The notes beneath the pieces were generated by a model, which worked only from the letters and a program-made list of their open reading frames with translations, was not told the DNA's origin and ran no database searches. Positions 1 to 9,557 of a DNA stretch of 64,000 bases are shown here, piece after piece. The position numbers were made by a program, and so were the translations under genes. Source of the stretch: Bedellia somnulentella (taxonomy: Eukaryota; Arthropoda; Insecta; Lepidoptera; Bedelliidae); NCBI GenBank assembly GCA_963576735.1, contig OY755181.1, positions 2,046,001 through 2,110,000 of the forward strand. Direction: 5' to 3'. How positions within the stretch are numbered: position 1 is the first letter of the stretch; each line of letters begins with the position of its first letter.

Positions 1-11
1 AAACAGTTATT

Positions 12-232
12 GCTGTGTAGGTCGGCTTAGAATAGCACTACCCCATTACTTCCGGTGGGTGTACGTAAGAGGCGACTAACGGTATTGGGGCTTTTTAAGG
101 GATTTTTGGGCGATGCGGTTGGAGACCCATCACCAACAACCTTTGTTTTACCATCTTTTCCCCACGCAACTTCCAAAAGTGGCTGAGGATTTTCTAATAC
201 CTTGGCTCTGGCTACCCCTTCTAGGGATTTAT
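12..232 (+). mobile_element. SINE-A copy, subfamily A1
   Basis: Short non-coding retroelement reading from GCTGTGTAGG through the CTACCCCTTCTAGGG hairpin. The ATGT tail is missing because copy 240-463 abuts it tail to tail. SINE-A shows no clear tRNA box A or box B, so its head origin is unknown. It may correspond to the lepidopteran Metulj-type SINEs, which I cannot verify here. Confidence 0.85.
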
Positions 233-239
233 AGTAAAA

Positions 240-463
240 GTAAAAAGTAAAAAATTCCGAAAAGAGGTAGTCTGAGCTTTAGAGCTAGAAAGTTCTCAGC
301 CACATTTGGAAGTAGATAGGTGACAAGATGGTGGAAGTAAACTATCATTGGTGATGGGTCTCCAACCGCATCGCCCAAAAACCACTTAAAACAGCCCCAT
401 ACCTTTAGTCGCCTCTTACGACACGGTAGAAAGGCGTAGTGGAGTAAGACGACACTACATGGC
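240..463 (-). mobile_element. SINE-A copy, subfamily A2
   Basis: Reverse-strand copy ending in a variant of the head (tgcc at the + strand end). Its A2-type features are a single CGACACGG block and ACTATCATTGG. It forms an inverted, tail-to-tail pair with 12-232. An apparent reading frame across it is a by-product of the repeat. Confidence 0.8.
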
Positions 464-823
464 AATTACATTTGTATCAAACAATTATATATTTATTACT
501 CACATCGTATTTTCATAGCAAATTAAATTTCAAGTTACGATATCGTCAACTTTCCCTTCCTCAAATTCAAATTATAAAACCGAATCGCATTGATAGCGTA
601 AGGAAACTCATAACAGATACGAAGTTTTCCAACTTAGAAAGTTGTCATTGTTTGAGATTGCACCCTTGTAAGATAGACACGTAACTGCGGTTATCGGGTA
701 GGGATGGCCCTTGTTTTAGCTAAGTACTTTGATTGCTGCTAAACAAACATGTAGCCGGTACATATATATTCCATTAGGATGGATTGCTAGTGTAATTATG
801 TTGGTTTTTGGTAATTAAGTAAG
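464..823. other. Intergenic, nothing recognised
   Basis: AT-rich sequence without a repeat or coding signal that I recognise. A short open frame (472-684) has no domain. Confidence 0.5.
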
Positions 824-890
824 TTGTGTAGCATCGGGTTAGAATAGCATTAAACTTTCTCACTCCATGGATGTCTTAAGAGGTGACTTA
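824..890 (+). mobile_element. SINE-A head fragment
   Basis: Diverged head (TGTGTAGCATCGG, GGATGTCTTAAGAGGTGAC) that stops where the next copy starts at 891. Confidence 0.65.
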
Positions 891-1122
891 GGACATATAT
901 ATACTCACGGCTATAAATCCCTAGAAGGGGTAGCCAGAGCTAAGAAATTAGAAATTCTTTAGCCACTTTTTCAAAGTTGAGTGGGGAAAAGATGGTAAAA
1001 TAAAGGTCGTTGGTGGTGGGTCTCCAAAAATCCCTTAATAGCCCCAATACCGTTAGTCGCCTCTTACGTACACCCACCGGAAGAAATGGGGTAGTGCTAT
1101 TCTAAACCGACACTACACAGCA
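891..1122 (-). mobile_element. SINE-A copy, subfamily A1
   Basis: Near full-length reverse copy. It runs from ATATACTCACGGCTATAAATCC to CGACACTACACAGC and has a short internal deletion. Confidence 0.85.
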
Positions 1123-1127
1123 TACTT

Positions 1128-1280
1128 AGGAGTTTGGGGCTTTTTAACAAAAGTGGCTGATCTAAAGACTTTCACTAACGTTCTCTATTTAAAAAAATAT
1201 TACTTACTCGACTACCAAAAGTGACTGTAGAATTTCCATTTCTTAAGCATTGGCTACCCCTTTTTGGGTTTATAGCTGTA
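1128..1280 (+). mobile_element. SINE-A degraded fragment
   Basis: Matches GGGGCTTTTTAA, AAAAGTGACTG and TGGCTACCCCTTTTTGGG in SINE-A order, with poor sequence between. Old copy. Confidence 0.5.
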
Positions 1281-1439
1281 CGTTTTGTAAAATTAATACT
1301 GTAGTATTGATAGAATCATCACCATTTTTGTCCTCTTTCCCTTCTTCAGCAGAGGTTTTGGTTTCTTTATACAGAACCTCTGGCTATTGAGCATTGAAAG
1401 AACTAAAAAACCCATGTGGATAATGACATGTGTGTGATA

Positions 1440-1554
1440 AGTGTATAAGTGTAACTTCTAGCAAAATAATGGCGTATGCATATTTGGTTCCAAATAATTT
1501 AGCAAATGCCCAACATATGTTTCCCGCGCGGCAGTGTTGCCAACGTGAATATTT
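1440..1554. repeat. Repeat R1, left half, interrupted
   Basis: Matches 4313-4402 closely, including the stretch GCGCGGCAGTGTTGCCAACG. The match breaks at GTGAATATT and resumes at about 2663, so an insertion of about 1.1 kb splits this copy. The family identity is unknown. Confidence 0.7.
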
Positions 1555-1812
1555 TTATTTTTATTTTGTAAATTTAGTTTTAAGTTATTCCGAAGGGCAT
1601 ACTGAAAACCAGCGCCTAGGAGTGGTGCATTTGTTGCCTTATGTGCATTGGTGTACTACTCCGAAGCATCAGCTGAGTATGCTCTTATTGCTAACAATAT
1701 GTGCCAGGTATTGTCTTTATGTATTTGTAATGTAATGTAATGAATTGTATTGCGTATTTCTGTGAACTGTATTGTAATTGTTGCAATAAAGTTTTTTATT
1801 ATTATTATTATT
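1555..1812 (+). mobile_element. Non-LTR retrotransposon 3' end with TTA tail
   Basis: Non-coding sequence ending in a polyadenylation-like AATAAAG, then a TTATTATTATTA run. That is typical of a LINE 3' untranslated region. It contains an imperfect hairpin around GGAGTGGTGCA and TGTACTACTCC. The TTA tail is the insertion site of the R4/Dong-like element that follows. Confidence 0.55.
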
Positions 1813-2648
1813 TTGGCATTACTTTTAGTTCCTCGCCTCTCCCATGGCCGAAAAAGAAAATTAGAATTTTAAATGGGAGAGGCAGTACTCCCCGACAAGA
1901 GCACAGTCGGTCGGGGTCAGGGAGTCAGGTTCAAGAACCGACGGACGATCCGAGCCGTATCGAGCAGCACCGCTTTCTGCATCTGTGCTGGAACCGACAC
2001 GCCACAGAAATCCAACCACCTCAAGTTGGTCGCGAGGCTGGTTGGAATTAACCCGTTCGCGGTCAAAACAATTGGGATTATTTCTGTCGAAGTCACACCC
2101 CACATGTCGGTGATCTCGTGAGCCAGATCGAGATATTTCCGACGCTTCTCGGTGTCGGCTTTCACGAGACCCTCGTCATGAGGGATAGTGACATCCACTA
2201 GAAATACCCTCGACTGCGACCGATCCCATACCACGATATCAGGCTTATTCGCTAGAATAGTCCTGTCCGTGATAACGGATCGGTCCCAATAGATTTTGGC
2301 ACGGTCGTTTTCTAGGATTGGCTCCGGCAGATACTTGTAATACGGCAGCCTCTGTTGCAAGAGTCCGTATTTCAGAGCGAGCTCCTGATGCAGGATTTTG
2401 GCTGCTTGGTTGTGTCTGTGCAAGTACTCAGTGTTAGCAAGAGCCGAACAACCGGAAATAACATGCCTAAGTGACTCTCCGGGACGGCCACATGCTCGAC
2501 AGATGTCTGTGGTACCGTCCTTTAGGATGTATTTCCGATAGTTCCGCGTCTTGATAACCTGGTCTTGTATTGCACAGACAAAACCTTCGGTTTCCCCAAA
2601 GAGGTCCCCGAAACGCAGCCAATGCAGGGAGGCTTTACGGTCCACGAA
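1813..2648 (-). mobile_element. R4/Dong-type LINE, 5'-truncated
   Basis: Carries the C-terminal part of a restriction-like-endonuclease LINE plus about 100 bases of 3' untranslated sequence. TTA repeats flank it on both sides (1796-1813 and 2648-2665). Dong of Bombyx is known to insert in TAA repeats. Only the last quarter of the polyprotein is present, so this copy cannot be autonomous. Confidence 0.7.
1917..2645 (-). CDS. LINE polyprotein C-terminus with CCHC finger and restriction-like endonuclease
   Basis: The frame has about 242 residues, opens with a GTG codon inside the element and is clearly cut at the 5' side. About residue 50 is a zinc-finger pattern C-x2-C-x7-H-x4-C (CRACGRPGESLRHVISGC). 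Further on is a PD-(D/E)XK-like core, KPDIVVW followed after about a dozen residues by VDVTIP, then KRRKYLDLA. This finger plus nuclease order is diagnostic of the R2/R4/NeSL group, whose nuclease nicks the target DNA for target-primed reverse transcription. The reverse transcriptase itself is absent. The frame has no stop or frameshift, so the fragment is not very old. R4/Dong is preferred over R2 because of the TTA flanks. Confidence 0.75.
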   Translation of the reverse strand: MDRKASLHWLRFGDLFGETEGFVCAIQDQVIKTRNYRKYILKDGTTDICRACGRPGESLRHVISGCSALANTEYLHRHNQAAKILHQELALKYGLLQQRLPYYKYLPEPILENDRAKIYWDRSVITDRTILANKPDIVVWDRSQSRVFLVDVTIPHDEGLVKADTEKRRKYLDLAHEITDMWGVTSTEIIPIVLTANGLIPTSLATNLRWLDFCGVSVPAQMQKAVLLDTARIVRRFLNLTP

Positions 2649-2662
2649 TTAATATTATTATT

Positions 2663-2837
2663 ATTAATATTAACTCATTGTTCGCAATTGAACAGTACTC
2701 GCCAATACCGCGACTATTAATTATGCCAACTAGTATCCGGTGCTGCGATATATCGCAGGCACGTAGAGTACTAATAATTACGTATGTAGTTATCTATTGT
2801 TTTTTAACTTATTTATATCAATTTAAAGATGTGATAT
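2663..2837. repeat. Repeat R1, right half
   Basis: Continues the repeat broken at 1554. It is almost identical to 4401-4482 (CAATACCGCGACTATTAATT) and looser after that. It ends where the long inverted repeat begins. Confidence 0.7.
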
Positions 2838-3295
2838 ATATCCCACCAAAAACATTTTAAATGTAAAAAATGTTAGCCAAGCAAATACAATACAAAAAAT
2901 TATAATATGTTAACTAAAAGACTTCGCAGACAAAAGGATTGATATCTGAATGGTTGCCAAGCACTGCAGTTAATCCTGAAATACAAAGTAGCTAACAAGT
3001 TAAATGAAAGTTTTGATTTAACTTGGCTCGTTTCCACATACGAGTTATCATGATAATCAACTTATCTGCTAGGTACATTTTAATTTGATTTTGTGGTGAA
3101 AACTAGCCAAATTAAATCAAAACTTTCATTTAACTTGTTAGCTACTTTGTATTTCAGGATTAACTGCAGTGCTTGGCAACCATTCAGATATCAATCCTTT
3201 TGTCTGCGAAGTCTTTTAGTTAACATATTATAATTTTTTGTATTGTATTTGCTTGGCTAACATTTTTTACATTTAAAATGTTTTTGGTGGGATAT
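2838..3295. repeat. Long inverted repeat, 191-bp arms
   Basis: The left arm (2838-3028) and right arm (3105-3295) are reverse complements with about one visible mismatch. A 76-base spacer separates them. The right arm ends three bases from the stop codon of the Helitron helicase relic. The arms may therefore be a folded duplicate of that element's 3' region, or a foldback/MITE. A transcript would fold into a very long hairpin. Confidence 0.9.
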
Positions 3296-3297
3296 CA

Positions 3298-3600
3298 TTA
3301 CTTTTTGTTAAGAAATAAGTTGGTATTTTTTTTTCTGCGTTTGATTTTATTTTTTGAATCTTCACCGTCTTGGATATTAGAAATATTTAGACGCATTGCC
3401 CATTCAGTATCTGTAACTTTTTTTACTCGTTTTCTGTTTATGATTAAATGCGGCAAGTCAGGGCGGTATATTGTTCAAAGGCGATTATATTCTATTATGG
3501 AGCTTTCTTGTGCCTTAATTTGACTGGGATCGAGGTTGATGAGATGTACTCCGTCGAGTGTTTTAACTCTAGAGAGCGCAATATAAGCCTGTCCGTCGTA
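3298..3600 (-). pseudogene. Helitron helicase C-terminus, broken
   Basis: Reverse-strand translation gives GQAYIALSRVKTLDG, then LINLDPSQIKAQ and EYNRL. This is the conserved end of the PIF1-type helicase in the Helitron Rep/Hel protein, which unwinds DNA during rolling-circle transposition. An in-frame TGA at about 3475 interrupts it right after EYNRL. The frame then continues to a TAA at 3298. Everything N-terminal of DGQAY is missing. Confidence 0.75.
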
Positions 3601-4051
3601 TCTACTATATATAGATATAGCCTGTACGTAGACGATTTCTATACAAAATGTTCTTGTGAGGAAAATATTGAAAAATCTTAAAAATTCTCCGTTTTCAGAT
3701 TTTTTCCTTTGTTAATATTTGATCACCGACCTGGATGCCGAATTTCAACTTCCTGGGATATCTGGAAGTGGGTTAGCTTTTTGATCTATATGTCAGTGAG
3801 TCACTAAAAAAATCGCGATTTTTGGACGTTTATATCTTAATAACCCTTTGTTATGTATTTATGGAAATTGGGCTACTAGTTTGTATCCTTGATATCAACA
3901 AATGAGCCAAATTTGGTTGGTTTATGTTGATTAGATTTTGAGTTATGATGGTGTAAAAAGTCGCTCCAAATGGTTCGTGTAATATACACATACGGTGCGC
4001 GCTCGCCGCCTTGGCTTGGCTTGACGCACTGCCGTGCGTCTTGATATACAT
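3601..4051. other. AT-rich stretch, probably old repeat
   Basis: No coding signal. GATGCCGAATTTCAA resembles 5111-5125 and may mark another transposon family. A GC-rich patch at 3995-4040 precedes the next SINE-A. Confidence 0.35.
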
Positions 4052-4281
4052 ACATAATATACTCACGACTATAAATCCCTAAAAGGGTAGCCAGAGCTTC
4101 AGAACTAGGAATTTCCTTACCTACTTTTGGAAGTTAAGAGGGTAACAGATTGTAAAATAATTTTTTGTTGATGAGTATCCAATCACATCACCCAAAAATC
4201 ACTTAAAGAGCCCCGATAGTCGCCTCTTACTATCACCCATGGGAAGAAACAGAATAGTGTTATTCTAAGCCGACACAGCAA
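4052..4281 (-). mobile_element. SINE-A copy
   Basis: Reverse copy from ATACTCACGACTATAAATCC to CCGACACAGC. It has a short deletion of the TATTGGGG block. Confidence 0.8.
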
Positions 4282-4312
4282 ATGTGAGTATCTGTACATA
4301 TATATCTTCTGG

Positions 4313-4550
4313 CAATCCTATCGTATGCATATTTTGTTCCAAATAAATTAGTAAATGCCCAACACATGTTTCCCGCGCGGCAGTGTTGCCAACGTGAATA
4401 TTAACTCATTGTTCGCAATTGAACAGTACTCGCCAATACCGCGACTATTAATTATGCCAACTAGTATCCGGTGCTGCGATATTAGCACTTATGTTGTCAT
4501 CTATTGTATTTTAAGTTATTTATACCTATTTAAAGATAGGCATACGGCGT
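4313..4550. repeat. Repeat R1, uninterrupted copy (empty site)
   Basis: Contains both R1 halves joined at GTGAATATTAACTC without the 1.1-kb insert present at 1555-2662. It therefore records the pre-insertion state. Confidence 0.75.
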
Positions 4551-4654
4551 AGAAGAGCTCTGCCCATCTCTTTTTAGATTTGCTAATAATTTTGCCAAAC
4601 CTCTTAGGCTCATTCGTTAACACTCATACTCGTGATATTGGTCTTCTCTTTATA

Positions 4655-4884
4655 CATACATACATATAGTCACCGCCATAATACCCAAAAAGGGCTAGCC
4701 AGAGCTTCAGACCTATAAAACTCCATTTTGAAGTTAACAGGGGACAAGATGTTAGAAATAAAGTATCGTTGGTGATTGCTCTCCAACCGCAACCACATCA
4801 CCCAAAAACCACTTAAAAAAGCACTTCTTACGACACCCGTAGGTAGAAAGGGGTAGTGACATTCTAAGCCGGCACTACACATTA
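4655..4884 (-). mobile_element. SINE-A copy, subfamily A2
   Basis: Reverse copy with an ACATACATAC tail and the A2 head GCCGGCACTACAC. Confidence 0.8.
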
Positions 4885-5087
4885 AAATTAATGTTCGTAT
4901 GAGGTATAAAAGGATTTCGGGGCTATAAATATGCCCGCACTAAATCAGTTTCTGAGACTTATCCTAGTTTGATTTAGACAATAAAGCCTGATCACGTGAT
5001 TTTTGAAAGACTTACTAAATTAATGTCTGTAAAATTAACGTAAATTTTATGTTTTTCCAATTGGTAGTTTTCATTTCATTGGTAGTT

Positions 5088-5758
5088 ATAGTAGGGGAAG
5101 CCTGGATGCTAAATTTGCAGTTGCTTGAGCATCGTAGAAACCTATTGGATTTGATAGTTCATGTTCCAAAATTAAAAGAAGTATATTTTAAGTTTATATT
5201 TTAGTGGGGGAGAGAGCGTGTAAACATTTATAAAAATGTAAAAAAATAGTAGTATAGCAATACTTGGGCGCGTCAGCCATTAACAGTATGAATGCGATTT
5301 ATAATTCTGATAACCATTATAATATATTAGTCTGATGATTAATGTAAGGGATGTCGTTATTCTGTCCATTTTAAAGGAAATTTAACGACAATGTTCAGTC
5401 TTAACGCCTGCACAAATATTACACCAAAACACCATCGCGGGAACATTGCCGTCACCCGCATCACGCGCTTGAAGATTCTTGACCATCTTATTTCATTAAC
5501 GTCACGCCCTAATCGTCAGATTATCCAGATATACACTCTTCTAAATGTAATTAACCTACCTTTACTTAGTCTGAAGCGCTCGAGTTTTTTGGAGGATTGT
5601 CTTTTTTTACTAATCTGACGGATTCCCCTCAGCATACCCCGCTATACGAAGGGTTCATACTCGAAAGATGTACATCAAAGGGTACAAGGTTTCTCCCTAT
5701 ATAAAAATCTGATATGCTCGAGTCACTTCAAAAATCCCCGCTTCGCCTCCCCTACTAT
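5088..5758. mobile_element. Possible DNA transposon with short terminal inverted repeats
   Basis: ATAGTAGGGGAAGC (5088-5101) and GCCTCCCCTACTAT (5745-5758) are inverted repeats with one difference and bound about 670 bp. There is no transposase. The superfamily is undetermined. Confidence 0.4.
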
Positions 5759-5762
5759 TAGT

Positions 5763-6330
5763 TGGTTCGTAGTAATTTTTAAGACTAGCGGCTCGGCGCG
5801 GCGCCGGCGGGGTGGTGTGCTGCAAATCATAAAAAATACATTTATTAGAGCACAAAACAGTATATCATTGAGTAAATAAGAATAAAAATTTAATTGAAAT
5901 CCCGGGACATATTTAGATCAACTAGAGCAACTGCTCAAAAGGCAGGCCTGTCTCCTTTTAGTCTCTACCTTCACCATGGCACTCTCCGCGTGTATGTAAT
6001 TTGTCATAAATGCCTCGAGCTTTCTCAAATTTGTATTTCTTTTGTCAACTAATGAGAGTTTTAAGAAAGGCCGTTCCAAAAGAGCATGAGACAAAATGAA
6101 GGACCAACTACGTATACCTGGGAGAGTTAACACACAATTGTTCCAGATTGCCCCACTTTACCCTCCGTATCTCATTACCATACAAGACTGTTTTTATTTT
6201 ACAAAACGTGTGTTTCTGTGTATTAAGACTGCTTGGGTCGAAATTTGTTAACGAGAAGTTTGGGTTTAGCAACATTTAATGTATGATATTTATACAGGCC
6301 AAAATCACAAACAAGATAATTTGTATAAAC
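5763..6330. other. Intergenic; weak reverse-strand frame
   Basis: A GC-rich patch at 5790-5815 is followed by AT-rich DNA. A 71-residue reverse frame at 5918-6133 matches no family I know. Its composition is slightly coding-like, but there is no supporting signal. Confidence 0.3.
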
Positions 6331-6530
6331 TGTTTAGTGTCGGATTAGAATAGCATTCACCCATTTCTATCCGTAAGTGTTAGTAAGATATATTGAGGAT
6401 TTTTTTAAGTATTTTTTGGACGATGCGGTTCTCTTTATTTTACAATCTTCTCCCCGCTCAACTTTCAAAAGTGCCTGAGGAATTTCTTATTCTGCAGCTC
6501 TGGCTACCCCTTCTAGGGATGCATAGTATA
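6331..6530 (+). mobile_element. SINE-A copy, degraded
   Basis: Order of blocks is preserved (GTGTCGGATTAGAATAGCA to GGCTACCCCTTCTAGGG), with internal deletions and no tail. Confidence 0.7.
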
Positions 6531-6548
6531 CTTTTATAAATCAACTTT

Positions 6549-6796
6549 TTGTAGTGCCAGCTTAGAATATCACTACCCCTCTCTACCCGAGGGTGTCGTA
6601 TGAGGCGACTAAGGGTGTGGGGCTTTTTAAGTGGTTTTTGGGCGATGCGGTTGGAGACCCATCACCAACGATACTTTATTTTTTCCATCTTCTACCCTGT
6701 TAACTTCCAAATGCGGCTGAGGAGTTTCTAGCTTTGAAGCTCTGGCTACCCCTTTTTGGGATTTACGGCCGTGAGTATATGTATGTATGTATGTAC
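6549..6796 (+). mobile_element. SINE-A copy, subfamily A2
   Basis: Full length: A2 head, CCAACGATACTTTATT, the CCCCTTTTTGGG hairpin and an ATGT tail. Confidence 0.85.
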
Positions 6797-6810
6797 TTTT
6801 TGATTATGAT

Positions 6811-6862
6811 TATGAAGTTCTGGCTACTCTATTTTGGGATTTATAGGTGTAAGTATTCGTTA
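6811..6862 (+). mobile_element. SINE-A 3' fragment
   Basis: Only the GAAGTTCTGGCTAC to GTGTAAGTATT end remains. Confidence 0.5.
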
Positions 6863-6959
6863 AAGTTCGGACGGTTTAGGAAATGTTGACAAAATTGCCT
6901 ATGAATTGGCAGACAGCTGTTGTAGGAAGAATTAATTTAGGCTTTAATGCTAGGTAGTT

Positions 6960-7105
6960 AAATGGTCCCGTGGTCTCGCGGTTAAGCTTTTCAAGTACGA
7001 AGGACTCAGGTTCGATCCCCGGGGAGCTAAACTCAGTATGTAAGTATATTGCAGTCTTGATTATCGATAGCGTTTTTGTAATGTAATAATTATCGTCCAT
7101 CTTTT
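6960..7105 (+). mobile_element. SINE-E (tRNA-derived) fragment
   Basis: The tRNA-like head has box A-like GTGGTCTCGCGGTTAAGC and box B GGTTCGATCCCC. The following TATATTGCAGTCTTGAT matches the body of the longer copy at 54885. Confidence 0.65.
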
Positions 7106-7429
7106 TTATCAACCTTCTCAAAACCAGAGCGCATCGCTAGTTAAAAATAAAAAGCAGGACACGTGAAGCAACTCGTAGCACATTAAATCAATTTGCAACC
7201 GACCTCCGCCCGTCGGCCGTCGCTAATTGATTTACTTTGAAACGGGACGCCGCAATTAAAAACATAACCTTTTAATTGACAATAACTGGAGTCAATAAAG
7301 AAGTTAGATAGCTGTTCTAGGCAAGGATATTTTAATAAGGAAAACGCATTTTTATTCAATTTGGCTTTGTCGGGCATTTTCTGCGTTTTAAGGATGCTGT
7401 TTATTTCTTTAAACTAAATCCTATTATTG
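7106..7429. other. Intergenic, nothing recognised
   Basis: No repeat or coding signal seen. Confidence 0.4.
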
Positions 7430-7676
7430 CCGTGTAGTGTCGGCTTAGAATAACACTACCCCTTTCTTCCCGTGGGTGATCGTAAGAGGCAACTAACGGT
7501 ATCGGGGCTTTTAAGGGATTTTCGGGCGATGTGGTTGCAGACCCGTCACCAACAACCTTTATTCTACCATCTTTTCCCCACTCAACTTCCAAAAGTGGCT
7601 GAGGAATGTATGATTCCTTAGTTCTGGCTACCCCTTCTAGGGAAATATAGCCTTGAGTATATTTATGTATGTATGT
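7430..7676 (+). mobile_element. SINE-A copy, subfamily A3
   Basis: Full length. A3 marks are AATAACACTACC and GTGATCGTAAGAGG. Confidence 0.85.
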
Positions 7677-8044
7677 TGGTGATCTGATGATGATGCTAAT
7701 AGGAACTCTAGAATAAAATACCACATTTTATCAATTTTGGGTTCGATTCAGTCCTATTGAAGAATGCGTTTTATGTCTGTGGAATGACAACTAGTATCTG
7801 ATGATATAATTGCAAAATGGCTACATAGAATCTTCAATAAAACTTCACAAATTAATCAAGTATGGGTTGATTTAAGTAGATTGTCGAGGGCGTATTGTGA
7901 AAAAACTATTTTTGAAACTTATATATAAAAATAAACACATACATAACAAAATAAACACGTGCTCTTTCACATGTTTCTCTTTTAGAATCTGATGATTTTG
8001 AAACAAACCCATATTGGCAATAATTTAAATCATTTTGTTCATGA
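7677..8044. other. Intergenic, nothing recognised
   Basis: AT-rich DNA between a SINE-A tail and a tRNA-core element. Confidence 0.4.
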
Positions 8045-8285
8045 AAACCTCATGTGGGGATTATTACTAATAAATAAAGAATAAATAAAGGAAAGAAAAA
8101 TTTAGGAAACGCAAACACTACTTAAACGTGTAAAAGAAATAAAGGATAGAAGAATTTCGCGCTGGCAGCCATTGACACGGTAGCTCAATTGGCAGAGCGA
8201 AGGGGTCGTATACCCGAGGTCGCGGGTTCGATTCCCGCCTGTGTCAAAATTTTTCTTTCCTTTATTTATTCTTTATTTATAAGTA
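8045..8285 (+). mobile_element. SINE-C: inverted-repeat element with tRNA-like core
   Basis: The left end (CCTCATGTGGGGATTATTAC, then AATAAATAAAGGAAAG) is repeated inverted at the right (CTTTCCTTTATTTATT). A 73-base tRNA-like domain lies between, at about 8174-8246. It has acceptor TTGACAC/GTGTCAA, D-arm GCTCAATTGGCAGAGC and T-arm GCGGGTTCGATTCCCGC. The anticodon arm does not fold cleanly, so this is not a functional tRNA call. The combination of terminal inverted repeats and a polymerase III-type head is unusual. Confidence 0.75.
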
Positions 8286-8579
8286 ATATTAGCAATATTA
8301 AATTTAACTCTCGTAATAATAGAATAGCACCAACTAAAGGTAAGGACATTCAAACGATTGTTGGGCGATGATGATGATGGACATACATGCCCAAGCAAGC
8401 AATTCTTATTAGCCCTCGAATCCATGCTGATAGCAATGAAAATAAAAAATCTAGTAGATGAACAACAAAAGTATCATAAGTAAGTAGGCTTTACTACTTA
8501 TGGAGTTATAAGGTTTCATTCATTAGGGGAAACTGCATAAGTTATACATTAAGTTTTATTAAAATGTTTACAGAAATAA

Positions 8580-8822
8580 GCCGTGTAGTGCCGGCTTAGA
8601 ATGTCGCTACCCCTTTCTACTCACGGGTGTCGTAAGAGGCGACTAAGGGTATTGGGGCTTTTTATTGGATTTTTGGGCGATGCGTTTGGAGACCCATCAC
8701 CAAAAACCTTTATTTTACCGCCTTTTCCCCTCTCAAGTGGCTGAGGAATTTATAAATCCTTGGCTCTGGCTACCCCTTCTAGGGAATTATAGCCGTGAGT
8801 ATATGTATGTATGTATGTATGT
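8580..8822 (+). mobile_element. SINE-A copy, subfamily A2/A1 mixed
   Basis: A2 head (GTGCCGGCTTAGAATGTCGC) with an A1-like middle. Full (ATGT)4 tail. Confidence 0.85.
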
Positions 8823-9310
8823 TAGAGAAATAAGATAAAAGAATTGAGGAAAAATCGTAGTAATATATATAAAGCCGTAATATGGTTATATTCCTAGGGA
8901 TATGTTTATTTATATACCGAAACATAGTTATAGGAAAGCGAATTATTACTATCTCACTACAAATATAGTTATTGAACCGTCCACGTTTAGTGATATACTT
9001 ATATTACTCGATTAAGTTCAGTTTTTTTAATATATTACTTTTATAACGGAAATTCTGGAAAAAGAAACCAAAAATAACTAAAATAAATAATAATAATATG
9101 GGAGTTAGTTAATAGAAAATGGCAATGTGTGTAGTGAAAGACGACAGACTGTCAAATGTCACAAGTTGTGTCAAACGAATCATATACTTTTAACATTTGA
9201 AACCAAATAGTTGTAGTGGCATTAACTCATTTGATTTCCAACAAAATAAAAATAGATACATAAAGATATGTACAGATCAATGAAAAATATTTAAGTGGAA
9301 ATTATTTTGT
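8823..9310. other. Intergenic, nothing recognised
   Basis: Very AT-rich, no signal. Confidence 0.4.
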
Positions 9311-9557
9311 GCTGTGTAGTGTCGGCTTAGAATAGCACTACCCCATTTCTTCCGGTGGGTGTACTTAAGAGGCGACTAACGGTATTGGGGCTTTAAAGGG
9401 AATTTTGGGCGATGCGGTTGGAGACCCATCACCAACAACCTATATTTTTACCATCTTTTCCCCACTATAATTTCCAAAAGTGGCTGAGGAATTTCTAATT
9501 CCTTAGCTCTGGCTACCCCTTCTAGGGATTTACAGCCGTGAGTATATGTATGTATGT
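9311..9557 (+). mobile_element. SINE-A copy, subfamily A1 (reference copy)
   Basis: Clean full-length copy. It holds head GCTGTGTAGTGTCGGC, the GGGCGATGCGGTTGGAGACC block, and the 3' hairpin GGCTACCC..GGGATTTACAGCC. It then ends in GTGAGTATATG and a short ATGT tail. Confidence 0.9.
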
